Shown here: positions 33,783 through 42,436 of the stretch, piece after piece
Position numbering within the stretch: position 1 is the stretch's first letter
How the letters are laid out: each line of letters starts with the position of its first letter
Assembly (NCBI GenBank): GCA_020848615.1
Contig: JADLHW010000109.1
Coordinates: 35,949-99,948, forward strand
Direction of reading: 5' to 3'
Source: Thermoleophilia bacterium
GTDB lineage: Bacteria; Actinomycetota; Thermoleophilia; Miltoncostaeales; Miltoncostaeaceae
Length of the DNA stretch: 64,000 bases
Position numbers and translations under genes: made by a program
The notes under the pieces: model-generated
The model's database searches: none
What the model saw: the letters and a program-made list of their open reading frames with translations, nothing else
Told to the model about the DNA's origin: nothing

Positions 33783-35357
33783 TCAGCGCACGACGATCGA
33801 GCGGGTGAAGCTCCTGGGGCCCTTCCTGGAGCGGCCCCGCTCCTCGGTGACCGCGACCACCCGGCCCCGCGCGTCGGCCGGAAGGGCAAGGGCGACGATC
33901 CCGGAGGTCCCGAGACGGAACCGGTAGCGGCCCTCGGCGAGGACGCGGGATGCCGTGGCGGGGCCCAGCAGCCGGAGACTTCCGGCGCATGCGACGCGGG
34001 CGTCCGCCGGGCAGCGGAGCGCGATGCGCACCCGGCCGTCGGCGCCGCGTCGCACGGTGCGGGTTCCGATGCGGGCCGGCGGGCCGTCGTCGACCGCGAA
34101 GAACGAGGCATCCTCGCACCCGGTCACCCGTGGGAACGCGCCGCGGGACGGCTTGAGGTCGGCCAGATCGCCGTAGAGGATGTCGTTCCCGGGACCGCAG
34201 TCAATGCGCTCGTCGGCGGCGCCCTCGCGAGCGTCGATGGTGTCCCCGCCCGGACCGCCGAGCAGCACGTCGGCACCGTCGCCGCCGATAAGGGTGTCCG
34301 GCCCGCCGCGACCATCGAGGCTGTCGGCGCCTGGGGCCCCCTTGAGGACGTTGGGGCCGGATGTGCCCGCGAGCGTGTCGTCCCCGGCGCCGCCCGTCGC
34401 GTTCTCGACGTCCTGGATGGTGTCGCCCTCCCCGGGCTCGCCGTCCGGGCTGTCGTCCGCGGGGTCCAGCGTCACGCTCACGCCGGAGGCAAGGCCGTAG
34501 TTGATCGTGTCGTCGTCCGGCCCGCCCCGGTACACGTCCGCGCCGCCACCCTGGACGCCGGCGATGAAGGTATCGGCGCCCGCCCCTCCGTCGGCAACGT
34601 CGTCGCCCTTCCCGGGTCGGATCGTGTCCCCTCCGGGGCCCCCGTCGATCACGTCGACATCGTCGCCGCCGCGGATGGTGTCGGCCCCGTCGTTGCCGGT
34701 CAGGGTGTTGCGGCCCGATCCGCCCAGGAGGGTGTCGTCCCTCGCACCGCCCCGCAGCGTGTCCGCGCCATCACCACCCTCGGCGCGCACGGTCCACTCC
34801 AGGCCGGTGAGGCCGTCGGGGCATCTCTCGGGCACCTCGAGCACGTCGTCCCCACCGCCCAGCGTCACGTCGGCGTCCGAGAATGCGGTGTCTGGGAAAG
34901 GCGTGGCCGGGTCGAGCGGGCATCCTCCGCCGAAGGCGCTCTCCCCCTTGTCCCGCAGTCGGACGACGTCATCGCCACCGCGCAGGACGATCGTGGCATG
35001 GACCCCGACGCCGAGCGTCCGCGGGCATTCCACCCGGTCCCGTTGGAGCAGCGCCAGGGCGCAGTCCGTGTCGTTGGTGTCGAAGGTGTTCGGGCTTGTG
35101 GAGGTGACGTCGACGCGTCGCTCCGTGAACTGCTCGCCCTCCTGCAGCGTGAACCGGGGGCGGGACTCGACGCCGAACGCGACGTCGTTGTCGGCGTCGG
35201 GGCCGTCGATGACTTGAACCACAAGGACCCCGGTACCGGGGTTGAAACCCACGAACGCGACGCCGGCTGCGGGCGCGGCGGCCCATCCCAGCCCGAGCGC
35301 AATGGCGCCCCCGACCAGAAGGCGCCGGCGGGTGCGGACCTTCGGAGACGGACTCAC
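33783..35357 (-). CDS. Secreted RTX-like (hemolysin-type) calcium-binding repeat protein
   Basis: 524 aa. Twin-arginine-like or Sec signal TRRRLLVGGAIALGLGWAAA. The central region is built of nonapeptide-like repeats: GGDGADTLRGGARDDTLLGG, SGRNTLTGNDGADTIRGGDD, GPGGDTIRPGKGDDVADGGA and GADSLDGRGGPDTLIGGDGA (GGxGxDxLx pattern), which fold into Ca2+-bound beta rolls. A basic beta-rich C-terminal domain ends GPRSFTRSIVVR. No enzymatic domain is seen, so this is probably a surface or matrix protein. GTG 35357 is preceded by GGAGGT (5 nt spacing). The promoter carries the TGTGGG palindrome, as does that of the SGNH hydrolase. Confidence 0.82.
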   Translation of the reverse strand: MSPSPKVRTRRRLLVGGAIALGLGWAAAPAAGVAFVGFNPGTGVLVVQVIDGPDADNDVAFGVESRPRFTLQEGEQFTERRVDVTSTSPNTFDTNDTDCALALLQRDRVECPRTLGVGVHATIVLRGGDDVVRLRDKGESAFGGGCPLDPATPFPDTAFSDADVTLGGGDDVLEVPERCPDGLTGLEWTVRAEGGDGADTLRGGARDDTLLGGSGRNTLTGNDGADTIRGGDDVDVIDGGPGGDTIRPGKGDDVADGGAGADTFIAGVQGGGADVYRGGPDDDTINYGLASGVSVTLDPADDSPDGEPGEGDTIQDVENATGGAGDDTLAGTSGPNVLKGAPGADSLDGRGGPDTLIGGDGADVLLGGPGGDTIDAREGAADERIDCGPGNDILYGDLADLKPSRGAFPRVTGCEDASFFAVDDGPPARIGTRTVRRGADGRVRIALRCPADARVACAGSLRLLGPATASRVLAEGRYRFRLGTSGIVALALPADARGRVVAVTEERGRSRKGPRSFTRSIVVR

Positions 35358-35388
35358 CTAGCACCTCCGGGCGACGTGACGTTCCCCG

Positions 35389-35394
35389 AGGCTA
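35389..35394 (-). promoter_or_regulatory. -10 box TAGCCT of the RTX-like gene
   Basis: TAGCCT on the minus strand, start of transcription expected near 35382, leader about 25 nt with GGAGGT before the GTG. Confidence 0.45.
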
Positions 35395-35417
35395 ATCGGG
35401 TGGCGCAGGCGCATGGA

Positions 35418-35433
35418 ATGTGGGTTCCCACAT
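35418..35433. promoter_or_regulatory. Predicted activator site, copy 2 (perfect palindrome)
   Basis: ATGTGGGTTCCCACAT, a perfect 16-bp palindrome centred at 35425.5, 31.5 bp upstream of the first base of the RTX gene -10 (TAGCCT). Same spacing as the copy upstream of the SGNH hydrolase. The LuxR/LAL gene between them is the natural candidate to bind it. Confidence 0.55.
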
Positions 35434-35650
35434 CCTTTCGTTCCGCTCGCGCACGATGCGCGCGCCCCTCGGCACCGGACGTCAGGTTGGCCTGCCAGGC
35501 CTACCTACGTCTCTGGCGGAGGTCGGGACGGCGCAGGCGCAACAACTGCGCACCGGGCTGAGGCGAGCGCGCATCGACGGCCGCGAACCGCGGGATTGCG
35601 GCTTCCCGGTACTGCACCCCGGCCGTTTCTCACGACCACGGGTGAAAAAA

Positions 35651-36596
35651 ATGCATGATGCCGGCGCCATCCAGACGATCACCCCGGGCGGACCCGGCGA
35701 CCGATCGGCCTCATCGGTCGTGGACGGCGAGATCACGACGACGGTGCGGGTCATCCGGCTGCTGGTCGTCGCCGCGGTCATCGCCGCCCTGTGCGCCGGC
35801 GTCGTCCACTTCCTCACGATCTCGGCGACGGGGACCGAGGCCGTCGTCGACGGCCTGGCCCTCACGGGGGCGGCGCTCGCCGCGATCCTGATCCTGCTCG
35901 GCAGCCTGGTGGAGGGCTTCGGCTTCGGGCTGTCGCTCGGCACCACTGGCCGTACACGCGCAACATCCTGGTGCTGCTGGTCCGCGGGGACCCGGAGGCC
36001 GCGCACCGCATCGTGGCGACGCTCGTGGGGCTCATCGCGGTGGCGCTGGTGATCCTCGCGCCCGGATCCTCACGATCAACGGCCTGGTGCTCATCGTGCT
36101 GACCGCGCTGCTCGGCATCGGCACGCTGCACGTGCTCGCCGGCCGCCTGCCGTCGATCGTTCACGGCGTCCACGGGCTGCTCGCCTACGGCGTGTTCCTC
36201 TGTTACCTGTGCCTGGTCTACGTCCCGGCGGTCGAGTTCTGGTTGTACCTGGACAGGATGAGCGCCCTGCACCCCCTGCTGCTCACCGTGTTCCTGGGCG
36301 GCGTGACCACCGGTCAGCGCGGGTTCGGGCAGCCCATCGGCGCGTTCGACGTGCCGAAGCGCCTCCCGCAGTTCGTCGTGGCGTTGCACGTCGTCTCGGC
36401 GCTGTCGGTGGTGGCCACCCTCGGGTGGCTCATGCCCTCGTACCCGATGGCCTTCTACCTGTCGGTCGCCCAGTTCCTCGTGGGCTTCCTGCTCTTCCAC
36501 TCCGTGAACCTGCGGCCCAAGGCCCCCGGGATCATGGTCGCGTTCCACCAGGGGATGGTGCTCGCGATCACCGTGGCCATCGTCGCCGTCTGGTAG
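35651..36596 (+). pseudogene. Polytopic membrane protein gene broken by two frameshifts
   Basis: Three successive frames each encode part of one hydrophobic protein. Frame 1 from ATG 35651 runs through VRVIRLLVVAAVIAALCAGV and LTGAALAAILILLGSLVEGF to about 35945. Frame 2 continues HWPYTRNILVLLVRGDPEAA and IVATLVGLIAVALVILAPG to about 36065. Frame 3 continues LTINGLVLIVLTALLGIGTL and onward to the stop at 36594-36596. Each junction equals loss of one base (or gain of two). The parts together would give about 315 aa with eight or so helices. Either a recent pseudogene or two sequencing errors. Family not recognised. Confidence 0.6.
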
Positions 36597-36634
36597 TCCG
36601 GCGGCCCCCGGAACGGGGCCCCGGAGACGCGAAC

Positions 36635-36665
36635 GGGGCCGGGGAGGCGACGCCTCCCCGGCCCC
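36635..36665. terminator. Bidirectional terminator between convergent genes
   Basis: GGGGCCGGGGAGGCG (36635-36649) is followed after one base by its exact complement (36651-36665), which allows a 13-14 bp stem with a 3-5 nt loop. It lies between the membrane gene and mdh, which converge. Confidence 0.7.
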
Positions 36666-36675
36666 CTCTCGGTGG

Positions 36676-37656
36676 CTAGCGCAGCTCGGCGACCGTCTCG
36701 CGCTCGCCGACCAGCTCCTCGTTGGAGGCGGCGATCTTGGCCTGCGCGAACTCGTCGTGCTGGATGCCCTTCTGGACCTCGTACCTGCCGGGGGCGACGG
36801 TCTTCACCGGCACCGAGGCCCACACGCCGTCGGCGAACCCGTACGTGCCGTCGGAGGGGACCGCGATCGAGTGCACGTCGTCGCTCGGGGTGTGCAGCGA
36901 CTTCACGTGGTCGATGAGGGCGTTGGCCGCCGACATCGCCGAGGACAGGCCGCGGGCGGCGATGATCTCGGCGCCGCGCTTGCCGACCTTGGGGAGGAAG
37001 TCCTCCTTGAGCCACGCGTGGTCGGTGATGACCTCGGTGGCCGGCTTCCCGCCGATGGTGGCGTGGAAGAAGTCCGCGAACATCGTGGGCGAGTGGTTGC
37101 CGTAGATCACGATGTCGTCGACCGCGGTGACCGGCTGACCGGCCTTCTGCGCGAGCTGGGTCGCGGCGCGGTTCTGGTCCAGGCGGGTCATCGCGGTGAT
37201 GCTGGACGCCGGGAGCCGCTTGAAGCGGGACGCGGCGATCATCGCGTTGGTGTTGCACGGGTTGCCGACCACCACGCAGGTGCAGCCGTCCGCGGCGACC
37301 GCGTCGATGGCGTCACCCTGCGCGATGAAGATCTTGCCGTTGTCCTTGAGGAGGTCGGCGCGCTCCATCCCCGGCCCGCGGGGCTTGGAGCCCACGAGCA
37401 GGCACCAGTCCGCGTCGGCGAACGCCGCCCGCGGGTCGTCGGTGCACACGAGCTTCGTGAGGAGCGGGAAGGCGCAGTCGTCCAGCTCCATCGCGACCCC
37501 CTGGAGGGCCTTCTGGACCTGCTCGACCGGGATCTCCAGGAGTCGCAGCTCGATGGGCTGGTCCTTCCCGAACATCTCACCCGCGGCGATGCGGGGGAGC
37601 AGCGCGTAACCGATCTGGCCGGCCGCGCCGGTGACTGCGACTCGCAGAACACTCAT
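36676..37656 (-). CDS. mdh: Malate dehydrogenase (type 2)
   Basis: 326 aa, typical for the cytosolic/Thermus type-2 family. NAD site [39 protein letters not shown] with an acidic residue selecting [23 protein letters not shown] (mobile-loop arginine), [23 protein letters not shown] and the catalytic histidine in [12 protein letters not shown]. Converts malate and oxaloacetate in the TCA cycle. ATG 37656 is preceded by GAGGTG and overlaps the stop of an upstream reading frame (TGATG) that looks like the remains of an isocitrate dehydrogenase gene. Confidence 0.95.
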   Translation of the reverse strand: MSVLRVAVTGAAGQIGYALLPRIAAGEMFGKDQPIELRLLEIPVEQVQKALQGVAMELDDCAFPLLTKLVCTDDPRAAFADADWCLLVGSKPRGPGMERADLLKDNGKIFIAQGDAIDAVAADGCTCVVVGNPCNTNAMIAASRFKRLPASSITAMTRLDQNRAATQLAQKAGQPVTAVDDIVIYGNHSPTMFADFFHATIGGKPATEVITDHAWLKEDFLPKVGKRGAEIIAARGLSSAMSAANALIDHVKSLHTPSDDVHSIAVPSDGTYGFADGVWASVPVKTVAPGRYEVQKGIQHDEFAQAKIAASNEELVGERETVAELR

Positions 37657-37835
37657 CAGGCGTTCACCTCGTTCATCTTGTCGACGATCCGCTCCTCGAT
37701 GCCCGCCCCGTCGCGACCCGTCGCGATGCTTCAGGGCAGGCCCTCCGTGCACTTCATGCTGTCGGCCGCGTGGACGACCGTGACCTGCGTGCGGCCCTGC
37801 TCACGAGCGTAGTCGAACGGGCGCCGGACGATGCG
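37656..37835 (-). pseudogene. Remnant of an isocitrate dehydrogenase gene
   Basis: A minus-strand frame reads [35 protein letters not shown] and a TGA (37731-37733), then continues in the same frame to MNEVNA and a second TGA that overlaps the mdh start (TGATG). The first part aligns by eye with the E. coli Icd segment RLVRAAIQYAIANDRDSVTL and VHKGNIMKFTEG. The N-terminal two thirds and most of the C-terminal third are absent. The intact stop/start overlap with mdh suggests a former icd-mdh operon that suffered deletions. Identification rests on about 33 residues. Confidence 0.45.
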
Positions 37836-38053
37836 GCGCGCCCCCGACGGAAATGGGCACCGCTGAGGGGGTCGGGCCCGGCCGCGAACGACCGGCGGAG
37901 TATACCCGGACGGCCGAACCCTGCTTCGCCGTCCCGCCCCGCGTTCACCGGCCGCGGAGTGTCCGGCGCGGCCCCTCCGCAGCCCCGCCACGGATGCCCC
38001 GCATCAGGGGCTCAGAGGGTCGGTTGTCCCGGGGCGGAAGGCCCTGAGTCAGG

Positions 38054-38059
38054 TAGATT
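38054..38059 (+). promoter_or_regulatory. -10 box TAGATT of the succinate dehydrogenase operon
   Basis: TAGATT, start expected near 38066, giving a leader of about 50 nt before the TTG start of sdhA. No convincing -35 at 17 bp. Confidence 0.4.
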
Positions 38060-38116
38060 CCGCGGTCGGGAGTACGTCCATTTGGACCAACTAGACAGGA
38101 CGCGGGGGGCGGAAGC

Positions 38117-39808
38117 TTGCACACCCATGACGTCGTCGTCGTCGGGGCCGGCCTGGCGGGGATGCGCGCGGCGATCGCCGCGCACGAGGCCGGGGTCGAC
38201 GTCGCGCTCGTGACGAAGGTGCACCCGGTGCGCAGTCACTCCGGCGCGGCCCAGGGCGGCATCAACGCCGCGCTCGGCAACGCGACCGACGACAGCACCG
38301 ACAACCACACCTTCGACACCGTGAAGGGATCCGACTACCTGGGCGACCAGGACGCGATCGAGATCCTCTGCGGCGACGCGCCCGGCGAGATCATCCAGCT
38401 GGAGCACTGGGGCGCCGTGTTCTCGCGCCACGAGACCACCGGCAAGATCGCCCAGCGCCCGTTCGGCGGCGCCGGGTTCCCGCGCACCTGCTACGCCGCG
38501 GACCTCACGGGCCTGGTCATCCTCCACACCCTCTACACGGTGTGCGTGAAGTACGACATCCCGACGTACGAGGAGTACTTCGTCACGGAGCTCATCCAGG
38601 ACGATCACGGCGGGTGCTCCGGCGTCGTGGCGTACGACATGGTCCACGGGACCATCGAGACGATCGGCGCGAAGGCCGTGGTGCTGGCCACCGGTGGCGC
38701 GGGCCGCGTGTACCGCCCCTCCACGAACGCCCACTCCTCCACCGGTGACGGCATGAGCCTCGCGCTGCGCGCCGGCGTGCCCCTGAAGGACATGGAGTTC
38801 ATGCAGTTCCACCCCACGACGCTCTCCCCCAGCGGCGTGCTGGTCACGGAGGGCGCCCGCGGCGAGGGCGGCATCCTCCTGAACAAGGACGGCGACCGGT
38901 TCATGAGCAAGTACGCTCCGAACAAGCTCGAGCTCGCCTCCCGCGACGTCGTGTCCCGCGGTGAGGCCACCGAGATCATGGAGGGCCGGGGCGTCGACGG
39001 CTGCGTGCTGCTCGACCTGCGCCACCTCGGCAAGGAGAAGATCATGGAGCGGCTCCCGCAGATCCGGGAGCTGGCCATGGCGTTCGCCGGCGTCGACCCC
39101 ATCGACGCGCCCATCCCGATCCGTCCCGGCGCGCACTACCACATGGGTGGCGTGCACGTGGACAGCTGGGGCGCCGCCCCGCACATGCCCGGCCTGTTCG
39201 CCGCCGGCGAGTGCGCCTGCGTGTCGGTGCACGGCGCGAACCGCCTGGGCGGCAACTCGCTGCTGGAGGCCGTCGTGTTCGGCGCCCGCACCGGCAAGGC
39301 CGCGGCCGGGTTCGCCCAGGAGTTCAACGGCAAGGGCATCCAGGCCACGCCGGAGGCCGCCCTGCAATACGAGGCGAAGCTCCGCGAGCTGCTGGACCGC
39401 GAGAACGGCCCCAAGCAGCACGAGATCCGGGAGCAGCTCGCCGACGTGATGCAGGACAAGGTCGGCGTGTTCCGCACCGGCGACCAGCTCAAGGAGGCGA
39501 AGGTGGTCGTCGACGACCTCCGCGAGCGCTTCAAGGGCTGCGTGGTGGACGACAAGGGCCGCACCTTCAACCAGTCCCTCATCCACACGCTCGAGACGGG
39601 CTACCTGCTGGACCTCGCGGACTGCATGGTCACCGGGGCCGTCGCCCGCACCGAGTCCCGCGGCGCGCACTCCCGCACGGACTTCCCGGAGCGCGACGAC
39701 GAGAACTGGATGAAGCACACGCTGTCGTACCTCCAGGACGACCAGATCCGCCTCGACTACTCCGAGGTCACGTTCACCAAGTTCGAGCCGCAGGTGAGGT
39801 CCTACTGA
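38117..39808 (+). CDS. sdhA: Succinate dehydrogenase/fumarate reductase flavoprotein subunit
   Basis: 563 aa. FAD site [20 protein letters not shown], and the covalent-FAD histidine motif [16 protein letters not shown]. Substrate and catalytic region [20 protein letters not shown] with [30 protein letters not shown] and [20 protein letters not shown] are the other FAD/substrate loops; C-terminal [20 protein letters not shown]. Oxidises succinate (or reduces fumarate) on the cytoplasmic side. TTG start at 38117. The stop overlaps the sdhB start (TGATG). First gene of a three-gene operon with no haem-anchor subunits. Confidence 0.95.
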   Translation: MHTHDVVVVGAGLAGMRAAIAAHEAGVDVALVTKVHPVRSHSGAAQGGINAALGNATDDSTDNHTFDTVKGSDYLGDQDAIEILCGDAPGEIIQLEHWGAVFSRHETTGKIAQRPFGGAGFPRTCYAADLTGLVILHTLYTVCVKYDIPTYEEYFVTELIQDDHGGCSGVVAYDMVHGTIETIGAKAVVLATGGAGRVYRPSTNAHSSTGDGMSLALRAGVPLKDMEFMQFHPTTLSPSGVLVTEGARGEGGILLNKDGDRFMSKYAPNKLELASRDVVSRGEATEIMEGRGVDGCVLLDLRHLGKEKIMERLPQIRELAMAFAGVDPIDAPIPIRPGAHYHMGGVHVDSWGAAPHMPGLFAAGECACVSVHGANRLGGNSLLEAVVFGARTGKAAAGFAQEFNGKGIQATPEAALQYEAKLRELLDRENGPKQHEIREQLADVMQDKVGVFRTGDQLKEAKVVVDDLRERFKGCVVDDKGRTFNQSLIHTLETGYLLDLADCMVTGAVARTESRGAHSRTDFPERDDENWMKHTLSYLQDDQIRLDYSEVTFTKFEPQVRSY

Positions 39809-40758
39809 TGCCCACGACCACGTTCGACATCTTCCGGTACCAGCCCGACGACGGGCCGGAGCCGTACCGCCAGGCGTTCACCCTCGAGCACGGCCAGGAC
39901 CTGACCCTGCTCGACGCGATCCTGCGCCTGCAGGACGAGCAGGACGGCACCCTCGCCGTGCGGTATTCATGCCGCTCCGCGATCTGCGGCTCCTGCGCCT
40001 GCAAGGCGGACGGCAAGACGGTCCTCGCCTGCATGACGCAGGTGGAGGAGGTGAAGGCCCAGAGCGGGGGACAGCCGGTCCGGGTGGACCCCATCGGGAA
40101 CTTCCGTCCCCTGAAGGACCTCATCGTCGACATGGACCCCTTCTGGGACAAGTTCAAGTCGGTGAAGCCGTACCTGGTGCCCGACGGGCCGGCGCCCGAG
40201 AAGGAGCGCATCGTCTCGAAGGAGGCGATGCAGAAGATCTACAACGAGAGCAAGTGCATCCTGTGCGCCGCCTGCTACTCGGAGTGCAACTCTCTCGCCG
40301 CCGACCCGGAGTTCGTGGGCCCCGCCGCCCTCGCCTGGGGCTTCCGGTTCGCGGGCGACGAGCGCGACGGGCAGCGGCACCACCGCGCCAAGCTCTACTC
40401 CGGTGAGCACGGCGTGTGGGACTGCACCCGCTGCATGTACTGCAACGAGCGCTGCCCCAAGGGCGTGGACCCGCGCGACGCCATCGAGAAGCTCGGCGGC
40501 ATCGCGTTCGCCGAGGGCGTCAGCTGGGCCGACGCCGGCGCCCGTCACGCCAAGGCGTTCCTCATCTCCATGCGCACCGGCGGCAAGCTCAACGAGACGT
40601 TGCTCGTGCCGTTCACGAACCCCGTCAAGTCGCAGCTGGACCTGCCGTTCGCCCTGCGGATGCTCAGCAAGGGCAAGGCCCCGTCGCCGATCCCGCACAA
40701 GGTGAAGCGGCTCGGCGAGGTCAAGAAGCTCATGAAGAACGTCAAGGAGACGATCTAG
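39808..40758 (+). CDS. sdhB: Succinate dehydrogenase/fumarate reductase iron-sulfur subunit
   Basis: 316 aa, longer than the 240-aa E. coli type because of a C-terminal extension. [2Fe-2S] ligands: YSCRSAICGSCACKADGKT with VLAC. First ferredoxin-like motif CILCAACYSEC. Second motif CTRCMYCNERCPKG: it has a cysteine where E. coli SdhB has Ile, so the third centre is likely [4Fe-4S] rather than [3Fe-4S], as known for type-E succinate:quinone reductases. The 80-residue tail after CPKGVDPRDA is typical of SdhB proteins that partner an SdhE-type subunit. Overlaps both neighbours by 1 bp. Confidence 0.93.
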   Translation: MPTTTFDIFRYQPDDGPEPYRQAFTLEHGQDLTLLDAILRLQDEQDGTLAVRYSCRSAICGSCACKADGKTVLACMTQVEEVKAQSGGQPVRVDPIGNFRPLKDLIVDMDPFWDKFKSVKPYLVPDGPAPEKERIVSKEAMQKIYNESKCILCAACYSECNSLAADPEFVGPAALAWGFRFAGDERDGQRHHRAKLYSGEHGVWDCTRCMYCNERCPKGVDPRDAIEKLGGIAFAEGVSWADAGARHAKAFLISMRTGGKLNETLLVPFTNPVKSQLDLPFALRMLSKGKAPSPIPHKVKRLGEVKKLMKNVKETI

Positions 40759-41642
40759 TGGCCCGGCAGTTCGCCTACTACCCCGGCTGCGTCGCCGAGT
40801 TCTCCTCCAAGGAGCTCAACAAGACGACGAAGGCGCTGGCGCCCATGCTCGACATCGAGCTGCTGCCGATGCCCGCGGCCACGTGCTGCGGCGCCGGCGA
40901 CATCGCCGAGGCCAAGCCCAACCTGTACCTCACGCTCAACATCCGCATCCTCTCCCAGGCGGAGGAGATGGGCGTCGACATCATGACCATCTGCAACGTC
41001 TGCACGCTCAACCTGCGGCGGGCGAACAAGCTGGTCAAGGACGACCCGCGGCTGCTCGAGAGCGTCAACGCGGAGCTGGTGAAGGCCGGCGCGCGTCCGT
41101 ACGAGGGCACCCGCGAGGTCACGCACCTCCTGTGGTACCTCGCCACGGAGGAGGGCCTGTCCCTCCTGGAGAAGCAGGGCCCGAAGGGCCTGAACGGCCT
41201 GCGCGTGGCCCCGTACTACGGGTGCCAGCTGCTGCGGCCGTCGTCGGTGATGGGCTTCGAGGACCCGGACCAGCCGCAGTCCCTGGAGCGGCTCATCGTC
41301 GCCCTGGGCGGCGAGGTCGCCGACTACGAGGCGAAGTCCCGGTGCTGCGGGTTCCCGATCCTCCTCGCCCGCGAGGCGGTCGCCTTGAAGGAGTCGCACG
41401 TCGCCCTGTCGCAGGCCCGCGACGCCGGCGCGGACTGCATGGTCACGCCGTGCCCGCTGTGCCACCTGGCGATGGACGCGTACCAGCGCAAGGCGGAGGC
41501 GGCGAACGGCACCGAGTACAACATGCCGGTGCTGCACCTCCCGCAGCTCATCGGCCTGGCGCTCGGCATCGACAGCAAGATCATGGACTGGAAGCGTCAC
41601 ATGGTCCCGGTCGACAAGGTCCTGCAGGTCGTCGGAGGCTGA
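40758..41642 (+). CDS. CCG-domain membrane-anchor subunit (SdhE/HdrB-like)
   Basis: 294 aa, start GTG 40758 overlapping the sdhB stop (TAGTG). Two cysteine-rich CCG domains: FAYYPGCVAEFSSKELNK with PAATCCGAGD and TICNVCTLNL; then VAPYYGCQLLRPSSVMG with SRCCGFPILL and VTPCPLCHLAMDAY. This is the heterodisulfide reductase subunit B fold used by type-E succinate dehydrogenases and the methylmenaquinol:fumarate reductase MfrE. It would bind a non-cubane [4Fe-4S] cluster and pass electrons to menaquinone at the membrane surface. No transmembrane helix is obvious. A terminator at 41670-41695 closes the operon. Confidence 0.88.
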   Translation: MARQFAYYPGCVAEFSSKELNKTTKALAPMLDIELLPMPAATCCGAGDIAEAKPNLYLTLNIRILSQAEEMGVDIMTICNVCTLNLRRANKLVKDDPRLLESVNAELVKAGARPYEGTREVTHLLWYLATEEGLSLLEKQGPKGLNGLRVAPYYGCQLLRPSSVMGFEDPDQPQSLERLIVALGGEVADYEAKSRCCGFPILLAREAVALKESHVALSQARDAGADCMVTPCPLCHLAMDAYQRKAEAANGTEYNMPVLHLPQLIGLALGIDSKIMDWKRHMVPVDKVLQVVGG

Positions 41643-41669
41643 CGCCGCCCGACACCCCGTGCAGCGCCC

Positions 41670-41695
41670 GAGGGGCCGCCGTGAGGCGGCCCCTC
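41670..41695 (+). terminator. Terminator of the sdh operon
   Basis: Perfect 11-bp stem GAGGGGCCGCC/GGCGGCCCCTC with a GTGA loop, followed by GTTGCGTTC, 27 bp after the stop codon. Confidence 0.75.
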
Positions 41696-41819
41696 GTTGC
41701 GTTCGGGGACGGCGCGCGGAGAACGGTGAGGTCGCCCCGGCGATGAGTTCGGGCCGGTTCGTCGGTCCCTACGAGGCACAGGGGCTCGCAGCACGCCCGG
41801 ACCCATGAGGAGGCATGTG

Positions 41820-42377
41820 ATGGGACAGCGCAAGATCATCAACTTCACCCACGCCACGCTTGATGGCTATATCGACGACCCGCAGGACTGGTCGTTCCAG
41901 TACGCCACCGAGGAGTTCCGGGACTACGCACTCAAGATGGCGCTCGCCGCCGACGCGCTGCTGCTCGGCCGCGTCACCTACGAGGGCATGGCGCAGGCCT
42001 GGCCCACCAGGAGTGGCGACCCCTTCTCCGACCACGTCAACTCGATCACCAAGCATGTCGTCGCCTCCCGACCCGTCGACACCACGGCGTGGGATCCGAC
42101 CGTGGTCATCGCCGGCGCCGACCTCCTCGAGGATGTCCGCCGGCTGAAGCAGGCAGAGGGCGGCGACATCATGATCTGGGGCACCGGCCGACTGACCGAC
42201 GCCCTCGCCGCCGCCGACCTGCTCGACGAGTACCGGATCTGCACCTGCCCCGTCATCAAGGGCGGCGGCGAGCCCCTGTTCCGCGCCGCCAGCGCGGGCA
42301 CCCTCGAGCTCCTCGACACCAGGCTCTTCGGCACCGGCGCCGTCCTCCACGCCTACCGTCCCATCCCGGCCTCCTGA
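41820..42377 (+). CDS. Dihydrofolate reductase-like protein (RibD C-terminal/YwjB type)
   Basis: 185 aa. RibD_C/DHFR-fold landmarks: IINFTHATLDGYIDDPQDWS, ALAADALLLGRVTYEGMAQA, HVVASRPVDTTAWDPTVVIA, DIMIWGTGRLTDALAAADLL, DEYRICTCPVIKGGGEPLFR. These single-domain proteins probably reduce small pteridine- or flavin-like substrates with NADPH; true folate reduction is unlikely. ATG 41820 is chosen over ATG 41805 because GAGGAGG ends 6 nt before it (the upstream ATG overlaps this Shine-Dalgarno). Stands alone between the sdh terminator and the convergent TetR gene. Confidence 0.85.
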   Translation: MGQRKIINFTHATLDGYIDDPQDWSFQYATEEFRDYALKMALAADALLLGRVTYEGMAQAWPTRSGDPFSDHVNSITKHVVASRPVDTTAWDPTVVIAGADLLEDVRRLKQAEGGDIMIWGTGRLTDALAAADLLDEYRICTCPVIKGGGEPLFRAASAGTLELLDTRLFGTGAVLHAYRPIPAS

Positions 42378-42436
42378 TCGAGCGGGCCTCGCCGGTGCGC
42401 GTCCCTCGCGGTCGTGGCGCCTCGGGGGCCCCGCGG

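Noticed and set aside
35420..35650. N-terminal extension of the broken membrane gene from ATG 35420
   Set aside because: The extension is not hydrophobic or protein-like and overlaps the regulatory palindrome of the RTX-like gene.
37731..37991. 86-codon minus-strand ORF as an intact small gene
   Set aside because: Only its last 35 residues resemble a protein (Icd); the first 50 are Arg/Pro/Gly noise typical of non-coding GC-rich DNA.
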